From CBDCPI01 sp965220245 (lineage in GTDB: Bacteria; Chloroflexota; Dehalococcoidia; Lucifugimonadales; UBA3495), in contig CBDCPI010000006.1 of assembly GCA_965220245.1 (NCBI GenBank), forward strand, positions 310,001 through 374,000: a stretch of DNA of 64,000 nucleotides. The letters run 5' to 3'. Positions 53,544 to 62,419 of the stretch are shown here, in pieces. The translations under genes and the position numbers were made by a program. The notes under the pieces are model-generated. The model searched no databases and was not told the origin of the DNA. It was given only the letters and a program-made list of their open reading frames with translations. How positions within the stretch are numbered: position 1 is the stretch's first letter; every line of letters starts with the position of its first letter.

Positions 53544-53747
53544 ATGTCCAACAGGACCAACAGCAACAACCTGGCCCGGATGGCCCTGGATGTCTACGGC
53601 CAGGAAGGCGAAGCCGCCATGATCGTTTTCCCAGCCGACAACCGGGAACCCCAGGATGCCGCCGGCGCCCGGAAAGCCCGGTCCATGGAGCTCAAGGACG
53701 GCGCCGCGGTCGAGACCGCCGACAGCCCCGAGGGCCTCAAAATATAG
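53544..53747 (+). CDS. Small hypothetical protein ending in TAG in phase with the next gene
   Basis: 67 aa: SNRTNSNNLARMALDVYGQE, GEAAMIVFPADNREPQDAAG. Strong AAAAGGAGCAG site. The TAG is followed directly by GTG in the same phase, opening the next frame (VVHDKAASKNSDPRDNTRP). A single longer protein with a nonsense codon, read-through, or stop-start coupling are all possible. Confidence 0.5.
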   Translation: MSNRTNSNNLARMALDVYGQEGEAAMIVFPADNREPQDAAGARKARSMELKDGAAVETADSPEGLKI

Positions 53748-54191
53748 GTGGTCCACGACAAGGCCGCCAGCAAGAACAGCGATCCCCGAGACAACACGAG
53801 GCCCGCCGCCCTGGGCATCACCGGATGGCCCTTCCCAGCAGAGGAGCCAAGGCCCCTCCTGGACTGGCCCAACTCGGAGTCCATCCGGAAGGAGCTCCTC
53901 CTGATGGCCGAGGAGCAGGCCGCAGAAAGGCTGGGGCTGGAGCCCCGGAACCCGGGCCATGACCCCATGGTCTCAGACAAAGCGGCTTCCACACTGGCTC
54001 CAAACCTGGACGGGACCGTGGCCCAAGCAATTGAACTCCACGACATGCCCGGCCCCCTGCTGACCCTCCTCGACGAGGAGGTCAGGGAAACCGCGAAACG
54101 GGTGAAGGGCGCCCTGAGGCCGGAGCAGTTCGAACAACTGGTCCTGGCCGCAGCCGGGGGAATAGCCGCCCTCATCATCCCGTACCCCTGA
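53748..54191 (+). CDS. Hypothetical protein
   Basis: 147 aa if started at GTG 53748. Helical and Pro-rich: RKELLLMAEEQAAERLGLEP, AIELHDMPGPLLTLLDEEVR, LRPEQFEQLVLAAAGGIAAL. Its own ribosome site is weak (GAGGGC). See the preceding entry on the in-phase TAG. Followed by a strong terminator. Confidence 0.5.
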   Translation: MVHDKAASKNSDPRDNTRPAALGITGWPFPAEEPRPLLDWPNSESIRKELLLMAEEQAAERLGLEPRNPGHDPMVSDKAASTLAPNLDGTVAQAIELHDMPGPLLTLLDEEVRETAKRVKGALRPEQFEQLVLAAAGGIAALIIPYP

Positions 54192-54211
54192 CCCAGACTG
54201 AAAACCTGACG

Positions 54212-54240
54212 GAAACGCCGGCAGCCGCCGCCGGCGTTTC
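54212..54240 (+). terminator. Hairpin terminator between convergent transcripts
   Basis: GAAACGCCGGC pairs with GCCGGCGTTTC (11 bp) around a 7-nt loop, followed by GTTC. It lies between the plus-strand genes and the minus-strand pilin-like genes. Confidence 0.65.
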
Positions 54241-54333
54241 GTTCAAGGAGGTCCAAGCGACACCCCGGACATAAACGGCCCCGGCCCTTTCATCCGGGGA
54301 CCGGGACCGCTGAGAACGGCTCCGGCCGACAGG

Positions 54334-55008
54334 CTAGTAGTTCTCGGACCAGGTGGCGAGACGTTTCACGTAGAGCCAACACTTGGCGTTGTCCGTCGGC
54401 CGGTTAGCATCATCTCCCCAGTAGACGATGATATTGTTATCGGCATCCCGGCCGGACTTATCCCGAACCTCCCCCTCAATGGTGTTCTGAGCCCGCAACC
54501 CGGCCGGCACTAGCTGGGTGCCCACCTTCGCCGTGCTGTCTGTCGCAGCATCCTTAGTCGCAAAACACCCATCGCCGCCCTGTACTCCAGCAGCAGCATC
54601 ATCGATGTCAGGGTTCCAGACCTCGGCGGCGCACTCCTGCCGCTGTGACTGGATCTGGGCCCGGACCTCGTTCATCCTGACCGCAGTGGAAGCTCCCCGC
54701 TGGAAGACCAGCTGACTGCGGAGCAGCCCATCACAATCGTGGCCCGAGTCCACCTGCACCGCGGTGCCCCCCACCGGCTCGATCACCGTCTGGCTGATGA
54801 TCCGGGGAATGATGAAAGCCGAACCGACGATGATCAGGCCGATTATGGCTCCAAACAGCCCCATGCGGGCCTTGGACGCGTTCTGCGGGTCCCCCTGAGA
54901 CATCATCCACATGAGACCCGCGTAGGCGATGCAAACCCCCGAGACGCTCCCCCCCACGATGGCTATCAACCTGGTCAGACTGCCGCCCAAGACCGTAATT
55001 TCATCCAC
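54334..55008 (-). CDS. VirB2/TrbC-like two-helix protein with long C-terminal domain, paralog 1
   Basis: 224 aa from GTG 55008 (AGGAGGCGGGCC). Residues 11-32 and 48-68 are hydrophobic with a short loop GLMWMMSQGDPQNASKARMG, then IGLIIVGSAFIIPRII. The G-D-P-x-x-x-x-K-A-R-x-x-x-x-G-x-x-I-G-L-I-I-V-G pattern is that of VirB2/TrbC pilin-type subunits of type IV secretion. A 150-residue C-terminal domain follows with four cysteines (DCDGLLRSQLV, ECAAEVWNPD, GGDGCFATKD, KCWLYVKRLA). The extension is unusual for VirB2. Confidence 0.7.
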   Translation of the reverse strand: MDEITVLGGSLTRLIAIVGGSVSGVCIAYAGLMWMMSQGDPQNASKARMGLFGAIIGLIIVGSAFIIPRIISQTVIEPVGGTAVQVDSGHDCDGLLRSQLVFQRGASTAVRMNEVRAQIQSQRQECAAEVWNPDIDDAAAGVQGGDGCFATKDAATDSTAKVGTQLVPAGLRAQNTIEGEVRDKSGRDADNNIIVYWGDDANRPTDNAKCWLYVKRLATWSENY

Positions 55009-55134
55009 GGCCCGCCTCCTTCAGAATGGCTCCAAGTTCCTCCAAGGCTGCACCTCCGAAAAAGAATTACCTTCAGGTTAGAACAGGGATTGCCGTTGCC
55101 GTTTTGTCATTAGGGGAAAGGCAGGTGGAAACCA

Positions 55135-55800
55135 CTAATCCCCCTCGGACGCCCCCAATCCCCCCGACACCCAGGTGTTGAAGGCGCTAACGTAGAGCCA
55201 GCAGGAGGCGCCGTCCGAAGGGACCAGCGGGTAATAGTCCCAGTAAACGATGATGTTGTTCCGGGCGTCCCGGCTGGACGGGAAAATGACTCCCGCATCA
55301 TTACTGTCCAGCAACCCCTTCGGCACGAACAGCCCGCCTACGGCGGGAGGAGAACCGCCATCAAGGCAGACAGTGGGAATCTTCAGCTCCGTCCAGACCT
55401 GCGGACTCCAGAATTCCGGGGCGCACTGCTCCCGCTGCGCCTGTATCCGCTGGACCAGCCACTGCATTCTCTGCGGGTCCGAAGCGGTGGTGCGCGACAC
55501 CAGCTGACGCTTGAGCAGCCCGTCGCAGTCGAACCCCGAATCAAGCCTGACAGGGATGCCCCCCGCCGGCTCGATCACCATCTCGCTCACCACCAGGGGG
55601 ATCAGGAAAGCCACCCCCACGATGATCAACCCGATCACCGTGCCGATGAGAGACAGCCGGGCTTGGGACATCCGCTGCGGGTCTCCCGCGGCCGTCATCC
55701 ACTGGATGCCGGCCCAAGCGACGAAGACCGCCGAGATCAACCCGCCCAGGATGGCGACCAGATGGGCGATGCCGCCCACGACAGACAGGATCGATTCCAT
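55135..55800 (-). CDS. VirB2/TrbC-like two-helix protein with long C-terminal domain, paralog 2
   Basis: 221 aa. Helices at about residues 10-31 and 47-68 around FVAWAGIQWMTAAGDPQRMS and QARLSLIGTVIGLIIVGVAF. The C-terminal domain shares the cysteine positions of paralog 1 (DCDGLLKRQLVSRTTASDPQ, QCAPEFWSPQ, ASCWLYVSAFNTW). The pair lies 127 bp apart in one direction. Disulfides in these domains would fit the DsbA-like protein of this element. Confidence 0.7.
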   Translation of the reverse strand: MESILSVVGGIAHLVAILGGLISAVFVAWAGIQWMTAAGDPQRMSQARLSLIGTVIGLIIVGVAFLIPLVVSEMVIEPAGGIPVRLDSGFDCDGLLKRQLVSRTTASDPQRMQWLVQRIQAQREQCAPEFWSPQVWTELKIPTVCLDGGSPPAVGGLFVPKGLLDSNDAGVIFPSSRDARNNIIVYWDYYPLVPSDGASCWLYVSAFNTWVSGGLGASEGD

Positions 55801-55892
55801 GAATTCAGCCTAGCCGAGAACACCCGTACCGGGATTTAGCGTTAGCGGAAAGCGGACCGGACGCGGACCGGACACTGAGAAAACCCGAGGGA

Positions 55893-56465
55893 CTACCGGC
55901 CCCGGGACCGGTCAATGGCTTCCCTCAACGCCTCCTTCACCTCCCGCCTGAGCTCTTCGGCCACCTCCTCCAACGCCTCCTCGACGGCTTTATCCACCAG
56001 AGAGTCAACCTCGGGCGCCGCCAAGCGGGCTTGGTCCCAGCCCGGAGAACCGTCAAGGACCGTCTGCCCTTCATGGTCCACCCGGACAATCCAAGGGACC
56101 CGGGCGGAAACGTCTCCAAGGTCCGCCGGCAGGGTGAAATCCACCGAGGCCCGGGCAGCAACGTCCTGGAGGCCGCCGGACCGCCGGATCGCCCGAGAGA
56201 ACTCCCACTCGATGTTCCTGTCGACCTGGGTCCTCACCCAGCCAACGCCCAGGCTCCCCAGCAGCGCGTTGCCGTCAGCGATCCAAACGGCGATCTCCCC
56301 GCCGGCCGGACCGGCCCGGGCCTCCACCCACTCCTGGGCCAACCGCTCCGGGGAGAGGCCCTGGTCCCGGTCTCCGGAGCAAGCAACAGCAACCAGGAGG
56401 AGGACGGCGAGGCCGACGGCCGGAAGTCCTTTGAAGAGCAGCCTGTTCCCTGCGATGGCAGTCAT
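55893..56465 (-). CDS. Putative lipoprotein
   Basis: 190 aa. Lipobox VAVAC at about residues 25-29 after a hydrophobic stretch; mature part beta-rich (FTLPADLGDVSARVPWIVRV) with a C-terminal amphipathic helix (VDKAVEEALEEVAEELRREV). GAGAGGTGAGGA upstream. Unrecognised; a possible envelope partner of the pilin-like proteins. Confidence 0.65.
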   Translation of the reverse strand: MTAIAGNRLLFKGLPAVGLAVLLLVAVACSGDRDQGLSPERLAQEWVEARAGPAGGEIAVWIADGNALLGSLGVGWVRTQVDRNIEWEFSRAIRRSGGLQDVAARASVDFTLPADLGDVSARVPWIVRVDHEGQTVLDGSPGWDQARLAAPEVDSLVDKAVEEALEEVAEELRREVKEALREAIDRSRGR

Positions 56466-56668
56466 TCCTCACCTCTCGAAGCCTTCAGGATGAGCAGCCC
56501 TGAAATTCAGGATAAACGGGAGAGGGGAGCAACCGTTTTAGCATTAGGAACAAGGAGAGGGGGCGGACCCGCCGCTAATGAAAAAGCGACGGCTTGCGGG
56601 CGTTGACTACGATTGGCAGAGAACCCAAGAAAACCAAATTTATGAAACAACGGAAGGAGGGACACACC

Positions 56669-56989
56669 TTGACGCTATCGCAATCACAAACATACGCAGA
56701 ATGCGGGGAGAAATTCCAAGAAGGCGAACCAAGGCTGATAAGCGAACCACCCTACATGACGGACCAAAAAAGGTATCACCTGAGGTGCGCCACGCTGGAA
56801 ACAAAACTTGAGCCCAGCTCAATGGTGCAGGTCCAGTCCAAAATCATCAGGGAAATACTGGACGAAAACTCAAAGGCCAAGGAAAGGGAGGAGCTGCTCC
56901 TCAGGGAGATCATGACCCTGATGGAAAAGACTGGAGCAACCGCAGAAGAGATGGAAAACGTGCGTGCCGAGTTTTACTGGCGCGACTGA
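56669..56989 (+). CDS. Hypothetical coiled-coil protein
   Basis: 106 aa from TTG 56669, chosen because GGAAGGAGGG lies just upstream. LTLSQSQTYAECGEKFQEGE and RYHLRCATLETKLEP at the N-terminus, with two cysteines that may pair, then a helical ENSKAKEREELLLREIMTLM region. Not recognised. Confidence 0.55.
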   Translation: MTLSQSQTYAECGEKFQEGEPRLISEPPYMTDQKRYHLRCATLETKLEPSSMVQVQSKIIREILDENSKAKEREELLLREIMTLMEKTGATAEEMENVRAEFYWRD

Positions 56990-57296
56990 ACAAACCGGCC
57001 TACGCCGGGCGAATGCCGGAAATGGCCCAAGACCCGGACGGGAGCCCAGAATTCGGGTTGCCGCTTCCTCCGGCCGCAGCCCGGCAGTTCAGCGAGCGGC
57101 GAAGGGCCGAATAGAGCACAGAAGAGCCGGGCTAAGCAACTTGCCAAGAGACAGCACCCCTGCAATTACCAACAAAACGAAAGGCAAGGCAGGCCTCCTA
57201 TCCTGAGCGGAAGAAGATTTCAGGAAACGGGGAGGGACCAAAAGCCCCACCCTGGCGGGCTACGCCCCGGGGGTCCAGAAAAACAAGGAGAAACCC

Positions 57297-57767
57297 ATGA
57301 GCAGACGCATATCCGGCATCCCGGTCCCGGCAGTCCTGGCGCTGGCCGTCCTGATACTGCTCGCCTCGGCCGCCTGCGACCGGATTGGAAACAGAGCGCC
57401 GAACCGGCTGAACCCCACCCCGGAGTTCGGGGCGGACGGCTCAATCAGCGCGTCCCAGCTCTGGGAGATGTTCCAGCCCAGCGCCAACAGCTTCACCGCG
57501 GAGGGGTACAAGAACCGGTGGGGGATAATCATCATCGACGACGTGGACGCAGTCACCACCGATGGGGTGGTGATCAAGCGGATGCCCGGTCAACCGGCCA
57601 CCCTGGAGTTCCGGTACAACTATCCCGAATACACCGACGGGATCGAACGCGGGGACCGGGTGAAGGTGCTGTGCAACGTGGGCGGAGTCAACCTGACCGG
57701 GAACAAGCTGCAGTTCGACTACTGCCGGCCCCATCCCCCCGAGGCCCGGCCCCCCAGGGACCGGTAG
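57297..57767 (+). CDS. Lipoprotein with OB-fold (tRNA_anti-like) domain
   Basis: 156 aa. Signal peptide with lipobox ASAAC at about residues 22-26; mature domain has ISASQLWEMFQPSANSFTAE, WGIIIIDDVDAVTTDGVVIK, IERGDRVKVLCNVGGVNLTG and LQFDYCRP, the pattern of the tRNA_anti-like OB fold (PF12869 type). AAGGAGAAACCC upstream. Function unknown. Confidence 0.65.
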   Translation: MSRRISGIPVPAVLALAVLILLASAACDRIGNRAPNRLNPTPEFGADGSISASQLWEMFQPSANSFTAEGYKNRWGIIIIDDVDAVTTDGVVIKRMPGQPATLEFRYNYPEYTDGIERGDRVKVLCNVGGVNLTGNKLQFDYCRPHPPEARPPRDR

Positions 57768-58001
57768 GAACCCCGAGAACGGTGCAGCCGGAGCACGGAG
57801 AAGTTAAACACAAGTGCGCGGCCCAGGCAGGCAATGGTCCTGGGCCGGACCAGCGACTTCAGGCGGGTCCGGGAAGACGGCGAGTGGAGAAGAATCGAAC
57901 AGAGAAACCCGCCATAACCTGCTTCCCTTACCAGCAAACCGGCGCAGGCGCCCCGTCAAGTATCCTGTAACAGTGAATCCAACGGCGGAGGCGCACACCC
58001 T

Positions 58002-59147
58002 ATGGGGCAGACATTCCGGAAGCAGGCAACCCCATTCACCCAGACCGAACGCAACGGCTGGGTCCTGACCCTCACCGCTCAGGAAACAACCGAGCTCCTC
58101 CCCAAGCGGGAGCCGGAGCAACTCAGCCTCTTCACGGAGACCAACCGCCCGGTCACCGGCCGCCACATGGAGAGCATCGAACGGTTCCTTAGCGAGACCC
58201 CCGGCTGGGCCCTGCCCAGCATCATCCTGGCCGTCACCCCAGGCAAGGTCGCCCGAGAAGAGGGCGCCATCAGCGTGGACACGGACCAGATCAGGGTCCT
58301 GGACGGCCAGCACCGCATCGAAGCCCTCTCCAACCTCATCCACCACTGGCAAATCGCAGCGCCCCGGGACGACACCAACGAGACCCAGAAACGTCTGGAC
58401 GCTATCCTCGTCCAAGAGCTGCCCGCAGTCATCTTCGAGGTCAGGGACAACCGGGACCAGCGGCAGCTCTTCGCTTGGTTCGCTAGGAACAAGCCCATCG
58501 AACCCGCAGTCCGGGAGTTCTTCGACGAGTCCGACCCATTCAACAAGGCAGCGAAAGCCGCGATGGACCAGTCGGAATTGCTCCGGGACAGGGTGACCTG
58601 GAAAACAAGGAGCCTGCCCGGCAGGGGAGAAGACTCAAACAAGCTCCTCACCCTGAACCAGACCAAGGAAATAGCCGCCACCGTCCGCATCGGCATTCGC
58701 CGCACCCCCAAGCCTGCCGACCGGGAGGCCTGCTGGCAGAAGGAAGTGCAGCAGGAGCTGCAGGACAACCTGGTGGAGTTCTTCGACCGGTTTCTGCCGG
58801 AATGCCTGCCCAACTACCAGGTGCTCAGCAACCTGGAGTCGCTGGACCGGAACATCAAGACCGACCGGAACGTGAGCTACGCCTGCCACTTTCCGGTGAT
58901 GAGACTGGCAGCCAACGCATGGGCCAGATGGAAACTGGACCGGAAGCAAAACCCGGAGAACCTGGCCCCAGTCATCGGGAAACTGAACCTCCGGTCCGCA
59001 GACCCGGACAACGTACTGGAAAAAGAACTGGGAGTGATGACCGGCACGAAGAAGTTCCAGAAAGCGCGGGATAAAAGCTGGGAAGAAGCGACCGTCCGCA
59101 TCCTGCAGAAAGCGGGCTACGGAATAGAGACGCGCTCACAACCATGA
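58002..59147 (+). CDS. DGQHR-domain protein (DndB/DpdB-type)
   Basis: 381 aa. The hallmark IRVLDGQHRIEALSNLIHHW lies at about residues 100-119, preceded by NRPVTGRHMESIERFLSETP and PAVIFEVRDNRDQRQLFAWF after it, with NKPIEPAVREFFDESDPFN. DGQHR proteins occur with DNA phosphorothioation (DndB) and 7-deazaguanine (DpdB) modification, usually as regulatory or restriction-linked components. No dndCDE or dpd genes are in the window. GGAGG lies about 10 bases upstream of ATG 58002. Confidence 0.8.
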   Translation: MGQTFRKQATPFTQTERNGWVLTLTAQETTELLPKREPEQLSLFTETNRPVTGRHMESIERFLSETPGWALPSIILAVTPGKVAREEGAISVDTDQIRVLDGQHRIEALSNLIHHWQIAAPRDDTNETQKRLDAILVQELPAVIFEVRDNRDQRQLFAWFARNKPIEPAVREFFDESDPFNKAAKAAMDQSELLRDRVTWKTRSLPGRGEDSNKLLTLNQTKEIAATVRIGIRRTPKPADREACWQKEVQQELQDNLVEFFDRFLPECLPNYQVLSNLESLDRNIKTDRNVSYACHFPVMRLAANAWARWKLDRKQNPENLAPVIGKLNLRSADPDNVLEKELGVMTGTKKFQKARDKSWEEATVRILQKAGYGIETRSQP

Positions 59148-59174
59148 TATGGGAAGGTTATGGAGGGAACGCCG

Positions 59175-59533
59175 ATGGCCAACACCCGGAACGCCACTCC
59201 CGAGACGGGGAAAACGGCGGACCGAAAACCGGCGCCGGCCAACCCGGGTAACCCATCAGCCCGCCTCGCCGGTTACTCCCGGGTGAAACACGCCAGGATG
59301 GGCGCCGGCATAGCAGGAGCTGCGGCGATGGTCCTGATGTTCATCGGGACCTGGCAGAACATCCCGGCCCTGGTACAGGCCGGAAAATGGCTGTTGGGAA
59401 TCGCGCTAGCAACCTGGACCGCGTCATCTTCGGCGTCATAACGGCTTGGCTCGCACGACCAGCCTATCACCTGGCCCGCCAGCGGCTCGCCGGAAAAGAG
59501 CACCGGATAAAAACGAACAGCCGGGATTGCTAG
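59175..59533 (+). pseudogene. Membrane protein with a frameshift
   Basis: ATG 59175 (GGAGGG) gives ANTRNATPETGKTADRKPAP, a membrane helix in MGAGIAGAAAMVLMFIGTWQ and a second one KWLLGIALA, after which the frame shifts near 59405; the next frame continues NLDRVIFGVITAWLARPAYH and ends at 59533. Corrected length about 118 aa. Unknown function. Confidence 0.5.
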
Positions 59534-59589
59534 AGGAAAAGCAAAGCCGCCCACTGTTCCCGGATCCTTCATTTATAGAGGGAAACATA

Positions 59590-59928
59590 ATGAAGCCGCA
59601 CCTCTACAGAGTGACCACCTGGGCAACCCTCATCCCAGTGGCTCCGGCAATCTTCGCCCTCGCCACCGGCCGGTACGAGCTGGGCCTGGTCCTCAGCATG
59701 CTGGCCCTGGCCCTCCACAGCGCGGTGGAGCCCGCGAGGAACCTCGCGGGCGGAAGAGAGGGAGAAGAAACACTCCGGCAAGGAGCGATGGTCCTGCTCG
59801 CCGCAGGCGCGATGACGACGACGCTGGAAGGGAAAGCGTTCCTGTACCTGACTGCGGCCCTGTTCACCATGGGGGTAACAGCGATGGTCCTCAGAATCAT
59901 GAGGGAGAAAGAGAAGACGCAAACCTGA
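59590..59928 (+). CDS. Multi-pass small membrane protein
   Basis: 112 aa with hydrophobic segments at about residues 9-26, 31-46, 64-80 and 83-101 (TWATLIPVAPAIFALATGRY, GAMVLLAAGAMTTTLEGKAF, YLTAALFTMGVTAMVLRIM). AGAGGGAAAC upstream. Not recognised. Confidence 0.6.
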   Translation: MKPHLYRVTTWATLIPVAPAIFALATGRYELGLVLSMLALALHSAVEPARNLAGGREGEETLRQGAMVLLAAGAMTTTLEGKAFLYLTAALFTMGVTAMVLRIMREKEKTQT

Positions 59929-60258
59929 CTTGTCAACGGCGATAGCGGTATAAATCCTCACTTCCGTCAACAGCCCAGCAGAAAAGTCACCGGCAAACCA
60001 ACCGTACCAATCCTCCGCCGACCCCCGGAAACCCACCGGCAGCAACCTCCACAGTCTCACCAGACCACCCCGTCCAAGGAACACCCGGCCCACCACGGAC
60101 AACATGACGGCTTGACCAAGCGACGGTCCCCGGCAAGAACAACCAGCCGGCGCGGACTCGCGAAAGGACAGAACAGGCCCCAGACGCCGGAACATCCGGA
60201 CCCAGAGGGACACGAACGTCCAAACCCACAGGCACCCGAAACCCCGGGAACCCGGCAC

Positions 60259-60301
60259 GAAGCGGCGCGTCCCAAAACAGGCGCGCCGCTTCGCTTTGTT
60301 T
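60259..60301 (+). terminator. Rho-independent terminator upstream of ligA
   Basis: GAAGCGGCGCG pairs with CGCGCCGCTTC (11 bp, 12-nt loop), then GCTTTGTTT. It isolates ligA from the preceding genes. The 330 bp before it (59929-60258) show no recognisable gene. Confidence 0.7.
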
Positions 60302-60343
60302 GAAAGAAGCGAGCCAAGCCGCAAAGAGAGGTCCGGAAAACCC

Positions 60344-62419
60344 ATGCCCACCAGCACCCGAATCCAAGCCGCCGCCGAGGAATTGCGCAACGAGATACGC
60401 CGCCACGACCGGCTCTACTACAACTGGCAGGTCCCGGAAATCACCGACTCCGAATACGACAGCCTGATGCGCCAACTCCGGCAGCTCGAAGAGAAACACC
60501 CGGAGTGCCGGGACCCCGGCTCCCCCACCCAAAGGGTCAGCGGCGAGGCCGCCGCCGGGTTCCGGGAGGTCTCCCACCCCACGGCAATGCTGAGCCTGGG
60601 CAACGCCTTCGACGAGACGGAGTTCGCCGCCTGGCACCAGAGAATGGCCAGCCACACCGGGGACCCGCACCCGCCGGTGAACGCCGAGCTGAAGATCGAC
60701 GGCCTGGCCGTCCGCTTGGTCTACGAGCAGGGCCGGCTGGTCCTGGGGGCCACCCGGGGCGACGGCCAGACCGGAGAGGACGTGACCCGGAACATCCGCA
60801 CCGTCCGCAACCTGCCCCTGATACTGACCCCTCCGGAAGGAATGATCTTGCCGGACACCCTGGAAGTCCGGGGCGAAATCTATATGCCCAAGGACACCTT
60901 CCTGCGGGTGAACCGGGAACGGGAAGAACGGGGCGAATACCAATACGCCAACCCCCGGAACGCCGCCGCCGGGGCGGTCCGGCAGTTGGACCCCAGGCTG
61001 GCCGCCGGGCGGGGACTCCTGGCCTGGGTCTACTCCACCACCAACAACCTGACCGGCAGCCAGCGGCTGAACCTGGAGGTCCTCCGGCAAATCGGCTTCC
61101 CGGTCAACCCCCTGGGACGCCCCTGCCGCACCGCCGGGGAAGCCGCCGATTTTCACCGGGAAATGGTCCAGCGGCGCGACCAGTGGGACTACGAAGCCGA
61201 CGGCATCGTGTTCAAGCTGGACAGCCTGGAGCAACAGCAGGCGCTGGGCAACACCGGGCGGGAACCCCGCTGGGCCGTCGCCTGGAAGTTCCCCTCCCAA
61301 CAGGCGGCGACCCGGCTCCTGGACATCCGCATCAGCCACGGGCGCTTCGGCCGGCTCACCCCGGTGGCGGTGCTGGAGCCGGTATCCGTGGGCGGCGTCA
61401 CCGTGCAGAGCGCCAGCCTGCACAACGAGGAGGACCTCCGCCGGAAGGACATCCGCATCGGAGACCGGGTGACCGTCGAACGCGCCGGGGACGTGATACC
61501 CCAGGTGACCGGCCCGGTGGACACCGATAGGGAAAGGCCCCTGCCGGTATTCGCCATGCCGGAGAACTGCCCCGGCTGCGGGTCCCCGGTGGAAAGCCCG
61601 GAGGATGAGGCGGGCCACCGGTGCCCCAACGAAAGCTGCCCCAGCCGGCTGCCGGAACAGCTGAAGCACTTCGTGAGCAAGCGGGCGATGAACATCGAGG
61701 GGCTGGGCGAGCACTGGTGCGAGGCCCTCACCGAAAGGGGGTTGGCGGCCAACACGGCGGACCTCTACCAACTGAGCAGGGAGGACCTGCTGAAGCTGCC
61801 CCGGATGGGCGGGAAGCTGGCAGACCGGATTCTGAGAAACATCGGCGCCAGCCGGCAGCGGCCCCTGGACCGGGTGCTCTACGGGCTGGGCATCTTCCGG
61901 CTGGGCCGGGAGGTGTCGGGACTGCTCTCCCAGCGCTGCGACAGCGTGGACGAGGTCAGCAAGCTCAGCATGGAGGAACTGAGCGCCATCGACGGCATCG
62001 GGCCGAAGATAGCCGCCAGCATCGTGGACGGGTTCCGGACGGACCGGGTGAAACAGACGGTCGCCGGCATGGAGCAGGGCGGAGTGAGAATGGGACGGGA
62101 CCCGGCGCCAAGCGGCGCCGGACCGGAAAATATCATAAAACCGGAGGAGAACAACGGAATGAGCAGCCTTTTTGACAACCCCGATACCCCGAAATTCGAC
62201 GGGCCGACCTTCGTGGTCACCGGCAAGCTGACCGGGATGACCCGGGACGAAGCCGAGTCCGCCATCCGCGGGAGGGGCGGCAAGACCGGCTCCGCGGTGT
62301 CGCGGAACACCAACTACCTGGTAGTCGGGGAGAAACCCGGCTCGAAGCTGAAGAAGGCCAAAGAACTGGGCGTGGCCATCCTCGACGAGGACGCCTTCTT
62401 CGAGATGATCCGGGGATAG
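60344..62419 (+). CDS. ligA: NAD-dependent DNA ligase LigA
   Basis: 691 aa from ATG 60344, full length. Ia-type domain DRLYYNWQVPEITDSEYDSL; adenylation motif NAELKIDGLAVRLVYEQGRL with the catalytic Lys in KIDG (about residue 119); four-cysteine zinc finger CPGCGSPVESPEDEAGHRCP plus NESCPSRLPEQ; helix-hairpin-helix repeats (IDGIGPKIAASI); and a C-terminal BRCT domain FVVTGKLTGMTRDEAESAIR. Seals nicks in duplex DNA. LigA is normally a housekeeping chromosomal gene; here it lies among accessory genes. A longer frame to 60296 lacks a ribosome site. Confidence 0.97.
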   Translation: MPTSTRIQAAAEELRNEIRRHDRLYYNWQVPEITDSEYDSLMRQLRQLEEKHPECRDPGSPTQRVSGEAAAGFREVSHPTAMLSLGNAFDETEFAAWHQRMASHTGDPHPPVNAELKIDGLAVRLVYEQGRLVLGATRGDGQTGEDVTRNIRTVRNLPLILTPPEGMILPDTLEVRGEIYMPKDTFLRVNREREERGEYQYANPRNAAAGAVRQLDPRLAAGRGLLAWVYSTTNNLTGSQRLNLEVLRQIGFPVNPLGRPCRTAGEAADFHREMVQRRDQWDYEADGIVFKLDSLEQQQALGNTGREPRWAVAWKFPSQQAATRLLDIRISHGRFGRLTPVAVLEPVSVGGVTVQSASLHNEEDLRRKDIRIGDRVTVERAGDVIPQVTGPVDTDRERPLPVFAMPENCPGCGSPVESPEDEAGHRCPNESCPSRLPEQLKHFVSKRAMNIEGLGEHWCEALTERGLAANTADLYQLSREDLLKLPRMGGKLADRILRNIGASRQRPLDRVLYGLGIFRLGREVSGLLSQRCDSVDEVSKLSMEELSAIDGIGPKIAASIVDGFRTDRVKQTVAGMEQGGVRMGRDPAPSGAGPENIIKPEENNGMSSLFDNPDTPKFDGPTFVVTGKLTGMTRDEAESAIRGRGGKTGSAVSRNTNYLVVGEKPGSKLKKAKELGVAILDEDAFFEMIRG

